Part shown: piece by piece, positions 14,425 through 22,276 of the stretch
How positions within the stretch are numbered: position 1 is the first letter of the stretch
How the letters are laid out: each line of letters begins with the position of its first letter
NCBI GenBank assembly: GCA_031550435.1
Contig: JAVBOO010000033.1
Span: 1 to 26,246, forward strand
Direction: 5' to 3'
Origin: JAVBOO01 sp031550435
GTDB taxonomy: Bacteria; Bacillota; Clostridia; Lachnospirales; WRAX01
Length of the DNA stretch: 26,246 nucleotides
Translations under genes and position numbers: made by a program
Notes under the pieces: generated by a model
The model's input: the letters and a program-made list of their open reading frames with translations, nothing else
Told to the model about the DNA's origin: nothing
Database searches by the model: none

Positions 14425-17400
14425 ATGCGCGGCAGCTTTAAGAAAATAATCAGTATAGTTATGTCACTCGTTTTAGTTCTCGGTATCCCGGCGAGTATAG
14501 CTTCGGGTGCGACGACATGGACGGCAACCACAAAAATATACGACTCAAACGGTGTTGAAAAAACGCAAGCACCGTACACGTTTGTTGCCGGAGACACAAT
14601 GCGACTTGATTTTACGCTCAAAAACACCGTAAAAATAAGCTTAAGCGAAGAGATTATTTTTTACATGGCAAAAGATTTTGTTGACGCCGGCGTTCAGATT
14701 TCAAACCCAAGGTACGCCGTGGGTACAAAAGAGCATATTTTTGCGACCCCACCCGTTGCGGTAAACGGTCAGGATGTTAATATCGGCGGTATAACTTATA
14801 CTCCTTACAAGCTTTTGTTCAATACGAGCAGTGAGGCTCTTGCGTGTTATGCAGCTGATAACTTGACAAATCTGTCTTTTTCACAATTTATATCCATAAA
14901 GTCTACGATTACTCAGACTACGATTTTTAAGCCCGTTATTATAAATGTCAATAATGAGGCCCTGACATATGTCGAAATTACGGTTGAGCCTCCGACGGGT
15001 AATCCTTATAACGGAACAATAGACATAGATAAGAAGATTGGCGGAGTTTTCAGAAAATACCAGGGGGATACATACTACACCTTCTTGGGCAGCTATACGG
15101 GATTCAGCCAAATCGGACCGGCTGTTCAAGTTGATGATATCGTAGAATTCGGATTTAGATTTAGTAATCATACAGACAGCGACGCAGAGCTTAAGTGTAT
15201 TTATGAGGATTTACCTGAAGGCTATTCTGTGCTTCCTTACCAAACTACGTTTTATTACGGTCCGACGAATTACCGTACGCAAAGTCAGAATTGGGTGCTG
15301 ATGGATCCTCAGCCGGACGATGTCCCCGCAGGCCACAAGCGTTATGTATACACATTTCCCGCGCCGCCGGTAATCGGTAAAGGAAACAACGGAACTTACC
15401 TGGCACAACCGGTCGTGCTTTACGCTAAGGTTGAAGCTGTCGACCCGGCTAAGCTAAAAAATATTGCTTTTGCGGGAACGACAAAAGGCAGAATCGGAGG
15501 ACAAGGTTCTATAACGCCCGAAACCGATTTTTCAGCCGAAAAGTTTGACATGGCTTTGCAAGTATATACCTATAAAGTACATCTGGACAAGGCTGCAAGT
15601 ATAATGACAAAGACTGCCGACATCGGCTCAACTGCCGAGTTTAGGTTTACGGCATATAACCAAAATGCCGGAATAGTGAAAGAATTTGAAATATATGCCT
15701 ATGTCCCTAAGGGTTTTGAACTGAACCTTGATAAGGATACAGACGGAACCACGCTTTTGTTCCCTTCAAATGCCGACTGGACTTATGTTTCGGATGCGAC
15801 GCTTCCGGCCTCACACACAGGATTTTGGAGCAGCGAATTTAAACTTTACAAACAAACATTCACAAAAACACTTGTTAACGGAGCAACCCATGGGTATAGC
15901 GGTGAAATCAAAATTTTCTTGAAAGTACTCGGCGGCAGTGGAATATCCGAGCAAGGTCACGATTATGTCTTAGGCGGTGAAATTTCACAGTTTACAAGCC
16001 TAGACGGAAGGAAGACAAGCCTGGCTCAGATAGAAGATGTTGACTCAACACCGGACTCCCTGCCGTTTAACGATCTTGTAAGCAATATAGACGGGGTGAC
16101 CGTTTATGGTATGTACGGCCGCTCGGCTTCCTATAAAGAGGTCCATTATAAAATCGAAGATAATGCGAAGGATACTTCAAAGCGGCAAGACGAGGACGAT
16201 TTCGACTACGATGTTATCACGATTCGGAATCTAAACCCGGGAGATGCGGGTACAAATGCATATTTGACTAAGAAAAGGCTTATACCTACGTCCTCGGATG
16301 GGATATATCATTTCGGAAACACGACGCAGCACACGGATTACGAAGTATTTGCGCGAATTCTCGGGAACGACAATAATATTACGTATCATACTCGGGATAC
16401 CGCTCCTTTTGCAACGTACACAGCTGTCGGAGCAGATGGCAAGATTACGTCGACTAAGAATTTCATGATTTATGAAATCTGGGTTAATAAGGACGGAGTC
16501 GAGAATACGCTTAACAGCAAGCTCATCGATACCCTTCCGGAAGGGCTGAAGGTTCTGACCTATCAGACCACTATCGGCGGAAGAACCGCGAAGGTTGCGG
16601 GAATAATGGTTCAGGAGTATCACGGTGTACCAAAGTATAACGTTAATGTAAACGGTGAGGATAAAAATGTAATAGTCTACGATCCCGCATCAAACGGCTT
16701 TGACCAAGCCGGTTCGACATATACCGTGGAAACCATGTATCTGACGGACGATCCTGCCAAAGCGGTACACGGCAATGCCGGCAACGCGAGAATGTTTTTA
16801 GCCGGGGGGAGCACAAGAGGTGTTGCTCTTAACCTTTCGGATAACGACAGGACGTTTACGCTCGACTTTGTGGAAGATGCTAACAGGGATGCAGCGAACA
16901 ATCCTATTATGAACGGTTATGACTGCGCATACAGAGTTTTGGTTGCGGTAGGTATTGATACGGATAAAATAGATTTTGAAAATGTATTCAGAAACACTGC
17001 AACTTGGGAGTACAATTCTCTCAGCGTTTCGGCATCCGAAAGTAAGGAAGCGTTCTGGGGAGTAAGATCGGCCAGCGCTTATGTTATGAAATATGTCAAG
17101 GGAACGGACGGAACATGGCAGACTAATAACATAATAAATCCGTCAGCCAAGACTATCGATTACAAAATCCGCTTGAGAAGCGCCGGCGGAATCGAGGCGA
17201 ATCAGCTCAACAACTATGACATAATCGATCAGACGGCAGGGACGCTTAACAGTATAACAAATCTTAGCGTAAATGGCTTTAACGGAACCGACTTTGACGA
17301 GCACGGTGAGATTTCAGGCACAGTGTCGGCAATTGATGCAAACGATTATAAAGTCAGCGCCGAGATTGTAGACGGAAGCAAAGTATATATATCAAACACG

Positions 17401-20400
17401 TCGTTTGTCCCGGGAATGCAGCAGTATAACATAACCTTTACCGCAAAATACGATACAGTTGTTCCGGGCAAGGTGATTCACAACACTATCAGCGGTTCCA
17501 CGGTCAATACCCTTGTTCCCCTGCATTTGAATCTTGTTAAAATAAAAGCCGGAACGACTACGGAGCTTAGCGGTTACGAGTTCAGGGCATATTATGCCAG
17601 AGCCGGCGGGGCAGTGGACAAGGCGAGGCCGGTAAAAGATATAAACGGAAACAACGTAGTTCTTACAAGTACGACCAAGGATTTTTGGTTTGTGCCGGAA
17701 GATTACAGCAGCCTGGATGCATGGACGATAGTCTTTGTTGAGACGGTTGCTCCCACAGGGAACTACGCATCGAGCGTAGGCAGCGAATATCCTTGCGGAA
17801 TCACAAAGGATCCAAACGGAAATCTCGCGGTTACCGATGTATCTGCGACTTTGATAACAATCGGGACAGACGCAAACTCTGAAGTTGACGTAACTATCGG
17901 AAACAACGAAGACCAAACAACAACTGAGTTCACGTTTACAAAGGTTGACCAAAACGGCAACTTTATAGTCGGGGCGGGCTTCTCCCTTTATCCGACTGCA
18001 CAGGATGCCGCAGCCGGAACGAACAGAATCGGCAGTGAAGCTCACAGCTCTGCCGCAACGGGCTATGTAACGTTCAGCGGATTAAGCAAGAGCACGACGT
18101 ATTACATGAGTGAAACAACTTTACTGGTGGGTTTCGTGCCTAACTATACCGTCTACACCGTAGTAATAGACGCAGACGGAGTAGCGAGAATAAACGGAAC
18201 GGTAGTTAACACTGATTACTGCATAACAAATATCGCTGTACCGGCGGCGTTCACGTTTACAAAGGTTGACGAGCACGGCAACTTCATTGTCGGGGCGGGC
18301 TTCTCGCTATATCCGACGGCACAGGATGCCGCAGACGGAACGAACAGAATCGGCAGCGAAGTTCTCAGCTCTGCCGCAACGGGCTATGTAACATTCAGCG
18401 GATTAAGTAACGGCACGACATATTACCTGAAAGAAACAACGACACCCACGGGCTTTTTGCCTAACGATACCGTCTGCACCGTAGTAATAGACGCAGTCGG
18501 AGTTGCGAGAATAAACGGAACGGTAATTAACACTGATTACTGCATAACAAATATCGCTGTTCCCGCGGAGTTCACGTTTACAAAGGTTGACCAAAACGGC
18601 AACTTCATTGTCGGGGCGGGCTTCTCGCTATATCCGACGGCACAGGATGCCGCAGACGGAACGAACAGAATCGGCAGCGAAGTTCTCAGCTCTGCCGCAA
18701 CGGGCTATGTAACGTTCAGCGGATTAAGCAAGAGCGCGACATATTACCTGAAAGAAACAACAACGCCCACGGGCTTCTTGCCTAACGATACCGTCTACAC
18801 CGTAGTGATAGACGCAGACAGAGTAGCAAAGATAAACGGAACGGTAGTCAACACTGCTTACTGCATAACAAATATCGCTGTTCCCGCGGAGTTCACGTTT
18901 ACAAAGGTTGACGAGCACGGCAACTTCATCGTCGGGGCGGGCTTCTCGCTATATCCGACTGCACAGGATGCCGCAGACGGAACGAATAGAATCGGCAGCG
19001 AAGTTCTCAGCTCTGCCGCAACGGGCTATATAACGTTTGACGGATTAAGCAAGAGCGCGACATATTACCTGAAAGAAACAACAACGCCAACGGGCTTCTT
19101 GCCTAACGATACCGTCTACACCGTAGTGATGGACGCAGACGGAGTAGCGAGAATAAGCGGAACGGTTGTCAACGCGGCATATTGCATCACAAATATAGCT
19201 GTTCCGACAACAACCGGGTTCTCGTTTACAAAGGTTGACGAACACGGCAACTTCATAGTCGGGGCCGGTTTCTCGCTTTATCCGACTACACAGGATGCCG
19301 CAGACGGAACGAACAGAATCGGCAGCGAAGTTCTCAGCTCTGCCGCAACGGGCTATGTAACGTTTGGCGGATTAAGCAAGAGCATGACTTATTACTTGAA
19401 GGAAACAACAACGCCCACCGGCTTCTTGCCTAACCACAATGTTTACACGGTAACGATAGAGGCTGACGGCTCGGCGTACATCGACGGAACGGCAGTTGAT
19501 GCGCAGTACAGCATAACAAATGTTTCCAGGCCTACAACAGCAAGTTTTTCGTTTACAAAGGTTGACGAGCACGGCAACTTTATCGTCGGGGCGGGCTTCT
19601 CGCTTTTTCCGACGGCACAGGATGCCGCAGACGGAACCGACAGAATCGGAAGCGAAACCATGAGTTCAGCCGCAACGGGCTATGTAACGTTCATTGGATT
19701 AAGCAGGAGCACGACTTATTACCTTAAAGAAACAACTACACCTGTGGGCTTCCGGCCTAACAATAATGTATACGCTGTTGTGATAGACGCTTCCGGAGCG
19801 GCAACAATAGACGGAACGCCGGTCGATACGACGTACTGTATTACAAATATAGCCGAACCGTTGACAGCAGAGTTCTCGTTTACAAAGGTTGACGAGCACG
19901 GCAACTTCATCGTCGGTGCAGGCTTCTCGTTGTATCCGACGACACAGGATGCCGCCGACAGGACGAACAGAATCGGAAGCGAAGCCACGAGCTCTTCGGG
20001 AACAGGTCTTGTCACCTTCAGCGGATTGAACAGGAATACGACATATTACCTCAAGGAAACAACAACGCCTGCAGGCTTCTTGCCTAACGACAATATATAC
20101 AGAGTAGTAATAGGCGCTGATGGAGTCGCAAAAATAAACGGAACGGTTGTTGATGCAAAATACTGCATCAAGAACATAGCTGTTCCGATAGTTACAACAC
20201 CTCCGGAAACAGAAAGACCCGAGGAACCTACGCCTACACCTGTACCCACGCCTGCACCCACACCTACACCTACGGCAACTCCGACACCTGCTCCGACCGG
20301 GACTCCTGAGCCGGAGGCAACGCCGGCTCCTACGACAGAACCAGCTCCGGAGCCGACACAGACGCCTTTTGTAACGGAAGGACCCGGACCGACGGAAACT

Positions 20401-20685
20401 CCCGAATACACCGCCGTTTATGACGAAGACAACGACTATTACATCATTTATGACGATTTGGGAAATCCGCTCGGGTATGTGAAAATTCACGACGGTATGT
20501 CGATAGAAGATATCGACGTGGCAAAAGAAATGGTACCGTTCGGGCAGGGCAAGAACAACCCCGTCACAGGTGACAACATTACAAATGTTTATGGCGGAAT
20601 GATTCTTACGACAGCGGTTTTAGCCGTGGTATATATCTTGAAAAAGAAAAACGAACAAACCGAGTCAAGTACGACTTCAAAATAG
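14425..20685 (+). CDS. Large SpaA/Cna-B repeat surface protein with NPVTG sorting signal
   Basis: A 2086-aa secreted, wall-anchored protein. The signal peptide spans residues 1 to about 29. Residues 30 to about 1030 are beta-rich and resemble DUF11/pilin-backbone-type domains (for example DIGSTAEFRFTAYNQNAG). A divergent prealbumin-like domain (about 1031-1166) precedes seven near-identical SpaA-like repeats of 107-109 aa (1168 to about 1922). Each repeat keeps the Lys (FTKVD), Glu (YLKET) and Asn (ITN) expected for a self-formed isopeptide bond. A Pro/Thr stalk (about 1923-1994) and an acidic segment follow, then NPVTGD (2045-2050), a hydrophobic helix (about 2055-2072) and KKK, which together form a sortase signal with N instead of L. 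It is probably an adhesin or pilus-like stalk. There is no sortase in the window. The ATG has GGAGG upstream, and it has its own promoter and terminator. Confidence 0.93.
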   Translation: MRGSFKKIISIVMSLVLVLGIPASIASGATTWTATTKIYDSNGVEKTQAPYTFVAGDTMRLDFTLKNTVKISLSEEIIFYMAKDFVDAGVQISNPRYAVGTKEHIFATPPVAVNGQDVNIGGITYTPYKLLFNTSSEALACYAADNLTNLSFSQFISIKSTITQTTIFKPVIINVNNEALTYVEITVEPPTGNPYNGTIDIDKKIGGVFRKYQGDTYYTFLGSYTGFSQIGPAVQVDDIVEFGFRFSNHTDSDAELKCIYEDLPEGYSVLPYQTTFYYGPTNYRTQSQNWVLMDPQPDDVPAGHKRYVYTFPAPPVIGKGNNGTYLAQPVVLYAKVEAVDPAKLKNIAFAGTTKGRIGGQGSITPETDFSAEKFDMALQVYTYKVHLDKAASIMTKTADIGSTAEFRFTAYNQNAGIVKEFEIYAYVPKGFELNLDKDTDGTTLLFPSNADWTYVSDATLPASHTGFWSSEFKLYKQTFTKTLVNGATHGYSGEIKIFLKVLGGSGISEQGHDYVLGGEISQFTSLDGRKTSLAQIEDVDSTPDSLPFNDLVSNIDGVTVYGMYGRSASYKEVHYKIEDNAKDTSKRQDEDDFDYDVITIRNLNPGDAGTNAYLTKKRLIPTSSDGIYHFGNTTQHTDYEVFARILGNDNNITYHTRDTAPFATYTAVGADGKITSTKNFMIYEIWVNKDGVENTLNSKLIDTLPEGLKVLTYQTTIGGRTAKVAGIMVQEYHGVPKYNVNVNGEDKNVIVYDPASNGFDQAGSTYTVETMYLTDDPAKAVHGNAGNARMFLAGGSTRGVALNLSDNDRTFTLDFVEDANRDAANNPIMNGYDCAYRVLVAVGIDTDKIDFENVFRNTATWEYNSLSVSASESKEAFWGVRSASAYVMKYVKGTDGTWQTNNIINPSAKTIDYKIRLRSAGGIEANQLNNYDIIDQTAGTLNSITNLSVNGFNGTDFDEHGEISGTVSAIDANDYKVSAEIVDGSKVYISNTSFVPGMQQYNITFTAKYDTVVPGKVIHNTISGSTVNTLVPLHLNLVKIKAGTTTELSGYEFRAYYARAGGAVDKARPVKDINGNNVVLTSTTKDFWFVPEDYSSLDAWTIVFVETVAPTGNYASSVGSEYPCGITKDPNGNLAVTDVSATLITIGTDANSEVDVTIGNNEDQTTTEFTFTKVDQNGNFIVGAGFSLYPTAQDAAAGTNRIGSEAHSSAATGYVTFSGLSKSTTYYMSETTLLVGFVPNYTVYTVVIDADGVARINGTVVNTDYCITNIAVPAAFTFTKVDEHGNFIVGAGFSLYPTAQDAADGTNRIGSEVLSSAATGYVTFSGLSNGTTYYLKETTTPTGFLPNDTVCTVVIDAVGVARINGTVINTDYCITNIAVPAEFTFTKVDQNGNFIVGAGFSLYPTAQDAADGTNRIGSEVLSSAATGYVTFSGLSKSATYYLKETTTPTGFLPNDTVYTVVIDADRVAKINGTVVNTAYCITNIAVPAEFTFTKVDEHGNFIVGAGFSLYPTAQDAADGTNRIGSEVLSSAATGYITFDGLSKSATYYLKETTTPTGFLPNDTVYTVVMDADGVARISGTVVNAAYCITNIAVPTTTGFSFTKVDEHGNFIVGAGFSLYPTTQDAADGTNRIGSEVLSSAATGYVTFGGLSKSMTYYLKETTTPTGFLPNHNVYTVTIEADGSAYIDGTAVDAQYSITNVSRPTTASFSFTKVDEHGNFIVGAGFSLFPTAQDAADGTDRIGSETMSSAATGYVTFIGLSRSTTYYLKETTTPVGFRPNNNVYAVVIDASGAATIDGTPVDTTYCITNIAEPLTAEFSFTKVDEHGNFIVGAGFSLYPTTQDAADRTNRIGSEATSSSGTGLVTFSGLNRNTTYYLKETTTPAGFLPNDNIYRVVIGADGVAKINGTVVDAKYCIKNIAVPIVTTPPETERPEEPTPTPVPTPAPTPTPTATPTPAPTGTPEPEATPAPTTEPAPEPTQTPFVTEGPGPTETPEYTAVYDEDNDYYIIYDDLGNPLGYVKIHDGMSIEDIDVAKEMVPFGQGKNNPVTGDNITNVYGGMILTTAVLAVVYILKKKNEQTESSTTSK
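17926..20190 (+). repeat. Seven tandem repeats (321-327 bp) encoding SpaA-like domains
   Basis: The units start at 17926, 18247, 18568, 18889, 19216, 19543 and 19870. Units 1-3 are 321 bp, units 4-6 are 327 bp and unit 7 is about 321 bp to the stalk. All begin with an F-T/S-F-T-K-V-D codon block and alternate DQNGNF and DEHGNF. Units 2, 3 and 4 are almost identical over long stretches, while units 1 and 5-7 are more diverged. This suggests recent expansion by unequal recombination in the centre. Antisense open frames seen here recur only because the repeats do. Confidence 0.95.
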
Positions 20686-20747
20686 ACCATGAGCGTCCGC
20701 TTCACCGAAAAAATATAAACGTCCGCCTTGACGGCTGACATAAGAAA

Positions 20748-20790
20748 ACAAGAAGAAACATCAAAACCCGATGCTTCTTCTTGTTTTTAT
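20748..20790 (+). terminator. Rho-independent terminator of the surface protein gene
   Basis: ACAAGAAGAA (20748-20757) pairs with TTCTTCTTGT (20775-20784). After one mismatch the stem continues CATC/GATG around a 7-nt loop, followed by TTTTTATTTG. It is 62 nt after the stop codon and is a strong, classical intrinsic terminator. Confidence 0.85.
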
Positions 20791-20850
20791 TTGTATAATA
20801 GACTTCTTGCGAAATTAGTAATATACTCATCGCACTTAAAAGCAAGCTAA

Positions 20851-21195
20851 CAAAGCATCATCAAAGTAAGAGAAGGAGACACGCGCATTATCGCAGACAA
20901 CCTTTCTACCACGAAAAACAATGTACTCGGCTGCACGAACGCTGAGCTTGGTTTGAAAAACGACGAGTATGTCACAAGCTTCACCCTCGTTTTCGGCACT
21001 GTCAAAGCGGGCTTTGCGCAGGTCGAACAGCCGCAGGTCTACTGCACGGTGCTGACGACGCTCCCGAACGGCTATCAGTTTGCGGATATGTCCGACATCG
21101 GCGGGAAATACGGAAGCGAATGGATAGTCGGGAACTCAACTTGCCTGACTACGATTTATAGAAAGCCTGAGAAACTGCCAAGGACCGGGTATTAG
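20851..21195 (+). pseudogene. C-terminal fragment of a surface protein ending in LPRTGY
   Basis: The open frame runs from just after a TAA at 20848-20850 and encodes about 114 residues without a proper start. From 20866 it reads VREGDTRIIADN, later GTVKAGFAQVEQP and SDIGGKYGSEWIVGN, ending KPEKLPRTGY-stop. LPRTG fits the LPxTG sortase motif, but no hydrophobic segment or basic tail follows in any frame. AAGGAG (20873-20878) stands 8 nt before an ATT codon (20887), and a TTG occurs at 20953; neither is a convincing start. It is best read as a remnant of a larger protein that lost its N-terminus. A small secreted or intracellular product cannot be excluded. Confidence 0.5.
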
Positions 21196-21207
21196 GAGAT
21201 GAAAGAC

Positions 21208-21231
21208 GGGGTGGCGGATATCTGCCGCCCC
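21208..21231 (+). terminator. GC-rich hairpin after the LPRTGY fragment
   Basis: GGGGTGGCGGATATCTGCCG followed by CCCC forms a stem of about 10 bp with two G-T pairs. It starts 13 nt after the fragment's stop codon. No T run follows, so termination would be weak. Its position suggests the 3' end of the original gene. Confidence 0.4.
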
Positions 21232-21241
21232 GGGTTCGAAT

Positions 21242-21400
21242 AAATGGCAACGGTGCAATACTGTCCTGAGAGTCAGTCTTGGCTCAAAACTCCTTTCGGC
21301 TTAGAATTAAGACGCCCAAAATGCGGGCTTTCTTAATTTGTTGCCGAAAGCTTTTCTTCGCTTCGCTGCTAAAAGTTCGAGTTTTGCACCATTGTCAATT
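21242..21400 (+). mobile_element. MITE-like element with imperfect terminal inverted repeats
   Basis: The 21-nt ends (21242-21262 and the reverse complement of 21380-21400) match at 17 of 21 positions and share the block GGTGCAA. Inside is a long cruciform: CTTTCGGC/GCCGAAAG, AATTAAGA/TCTTAATT and GCCC/GGGC around AAAATGC. The 159-bp unit has no gene and ends 21 nt before the stop of the XRE regulator. Its sequence differs from the element at 12525-12654, so it is a separate family. No flanking target duplication is obvious. Confidence 0.55.
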
Positions 21401-21421
21401 ATGTTATGGAAAATGTCTTGA

Positions 21422-22144
21422 TTATTTTGCGCCTGTTTCAGACCTAAATCCTTCGTGTTCAGCGCGTACAAGCGCTAAAATAAACTCCATATTTTCAACT
21501 GAGTTTAGAGTTATAGTAATAAAATGGCACTGTTTGTATTCCACGCCCTCAAACATATATGCCATACAATATGGGCAACTGCATGTGCAACTGCTGCAAT
21601 CGCTGACTCTGAAGTTTTGCTTGATATGCTCCGGCATTTTATCAATAATATCTATATAACCCGAGCAATGTTGAAGCGCTATTCTAACCGCTAAAGTATT
21701 GTCATCTGTTTCGGTTTTGGCTTTAACATCAATCCTGATGATAAAATCGTCTTTATCCGGGATGTTAAATTTTGCGCTATATCCATTATAGGCGTTGTCG
21801 AATACATTGAATTTTTCGTCATAGGTCACAGTGAATGCGAAAAGCTCGCTAAGTTTTTGATAAAGCTTAGTCGCAAGCTCTCCATATTTACCGCAAGCTT
21901 CACGGATAAAGTCTTGAAAAGCCGCGTCGCGCGCACTAAAGGGCATTAGGATTGCGTCTACCGAACAACGGAAAATCCCTGCCAACAGAGGAAGCAAAGC
22001 AGTTTCGGGCAGAGTATGACCATTTTCCCATTTGCTGACTGCTTGCGCGCTTACTCCTAACTTTTCTGCAAGCTCATCTTGCGTAAAACTGTACTGTTTT
22101 CGCAAGAAAGCAATTTGTTTACCCACCATAATATTGTCTAACAT
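21422..22144 (-). CDS. XRE-family HTH regulator with C-terminal cysteine cluster
   Basis: A 240-aa protein. An XRE/Cro-type helix-turn-helix occupies residues 6-61 (FTQDELAEKLGVSAQAVSKWENG), a standard DNA-binding domain. The remaining 170 residues are of unrecognised type, with aromatic and beta segments and a cysteine cluster C183-x2-C186-x-C188-x-C190-x2-C193 plus C206. The cluster could hold zinc or an iron-sulphur centre, or sense redox state; that is inference. The ATG at 22142-22144 with AGGGGA upstream is preferred over an extension to 22195, which has no ribosome site. A perfect 7-bp dyad (22228-22246) lies 84 nt upstream and may be its operator. The gene follows the MPE-ankyrin pair on the same strand but is 132 nt away, so it is probably transcribed separately. 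Confidence 0.88.
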   Translation of the reverse strand: MLDNIMVGKQIAFLRKQYSFTQDELAEKLGVSAQAVSKWENGHTLPETALLPLLAGIFRCSVDAILMPFSARDAAFQDFIREACGKYGELATKLYQKLSELFAFTVTYDEKFNVFDNAYNGYSAKFNIPDKDDFIIRIDVKAKTETDDNTLAVRIALQHCSGYIDIIDKMPEHIKQNFRVSDCSSCTCSCPYCMAYMFEGVEYKQCHFITITLNSVENMEFILALVRAEHEGFRSETGAK

Positions 22145-22227
22145 AGCATCATTCCCCTGCCGATTTATTTGATAGACTAATGTTAGCACAAGCAATACAG
22201 TTTCTCTATAGCAGTTCAGTTGTAATA

Positions 22228-22246
22228 ACTTAACTTGAGGTTAAGT
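22228..22246. promoter_or_regulatory. Operator-like palindrome upstream of the XRE gene
   Basis: ACTTAAC-TTGAG-GTTAAGT is a perfect 7-bp inverted repeat with a 5-nt centre between the ankyrin gene and the XRE gene. A weak promoter may overlap it: on the minus strand TTAAGT, 17 nt, then TATAGA. Such dyads are the usual binding sites of XRE repressors, so autoregulation is plausible. Confidence 0.45.
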
Positions 22247-22276
22247 CGCTTGTAGTAACACATATTGTCTCAACAT

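Noticed and set aside
17926..20190. Regular tandem repeats suggestive of a CRISPR-like array
   Set aside because: Units of 321-327 bp are in frame, codon-structured and encode SpaA-like domains; there are no spacers.
19699..20490. 263-codon open frame antisense to the surface protein, and similar 60-217-codon antisense frames at 17392-19661
   Set aside because: They recur with each repeat unit because the sense repeats do; they have Cys/Arg-rich, low-complexity composition and no consistent ribosome sites.
22145..22195. Upstream start for the XRE regulator
   Set aside because: No ribosome site; the ATG at 22144 has AGGGGA upstream and lies just before the HTH.
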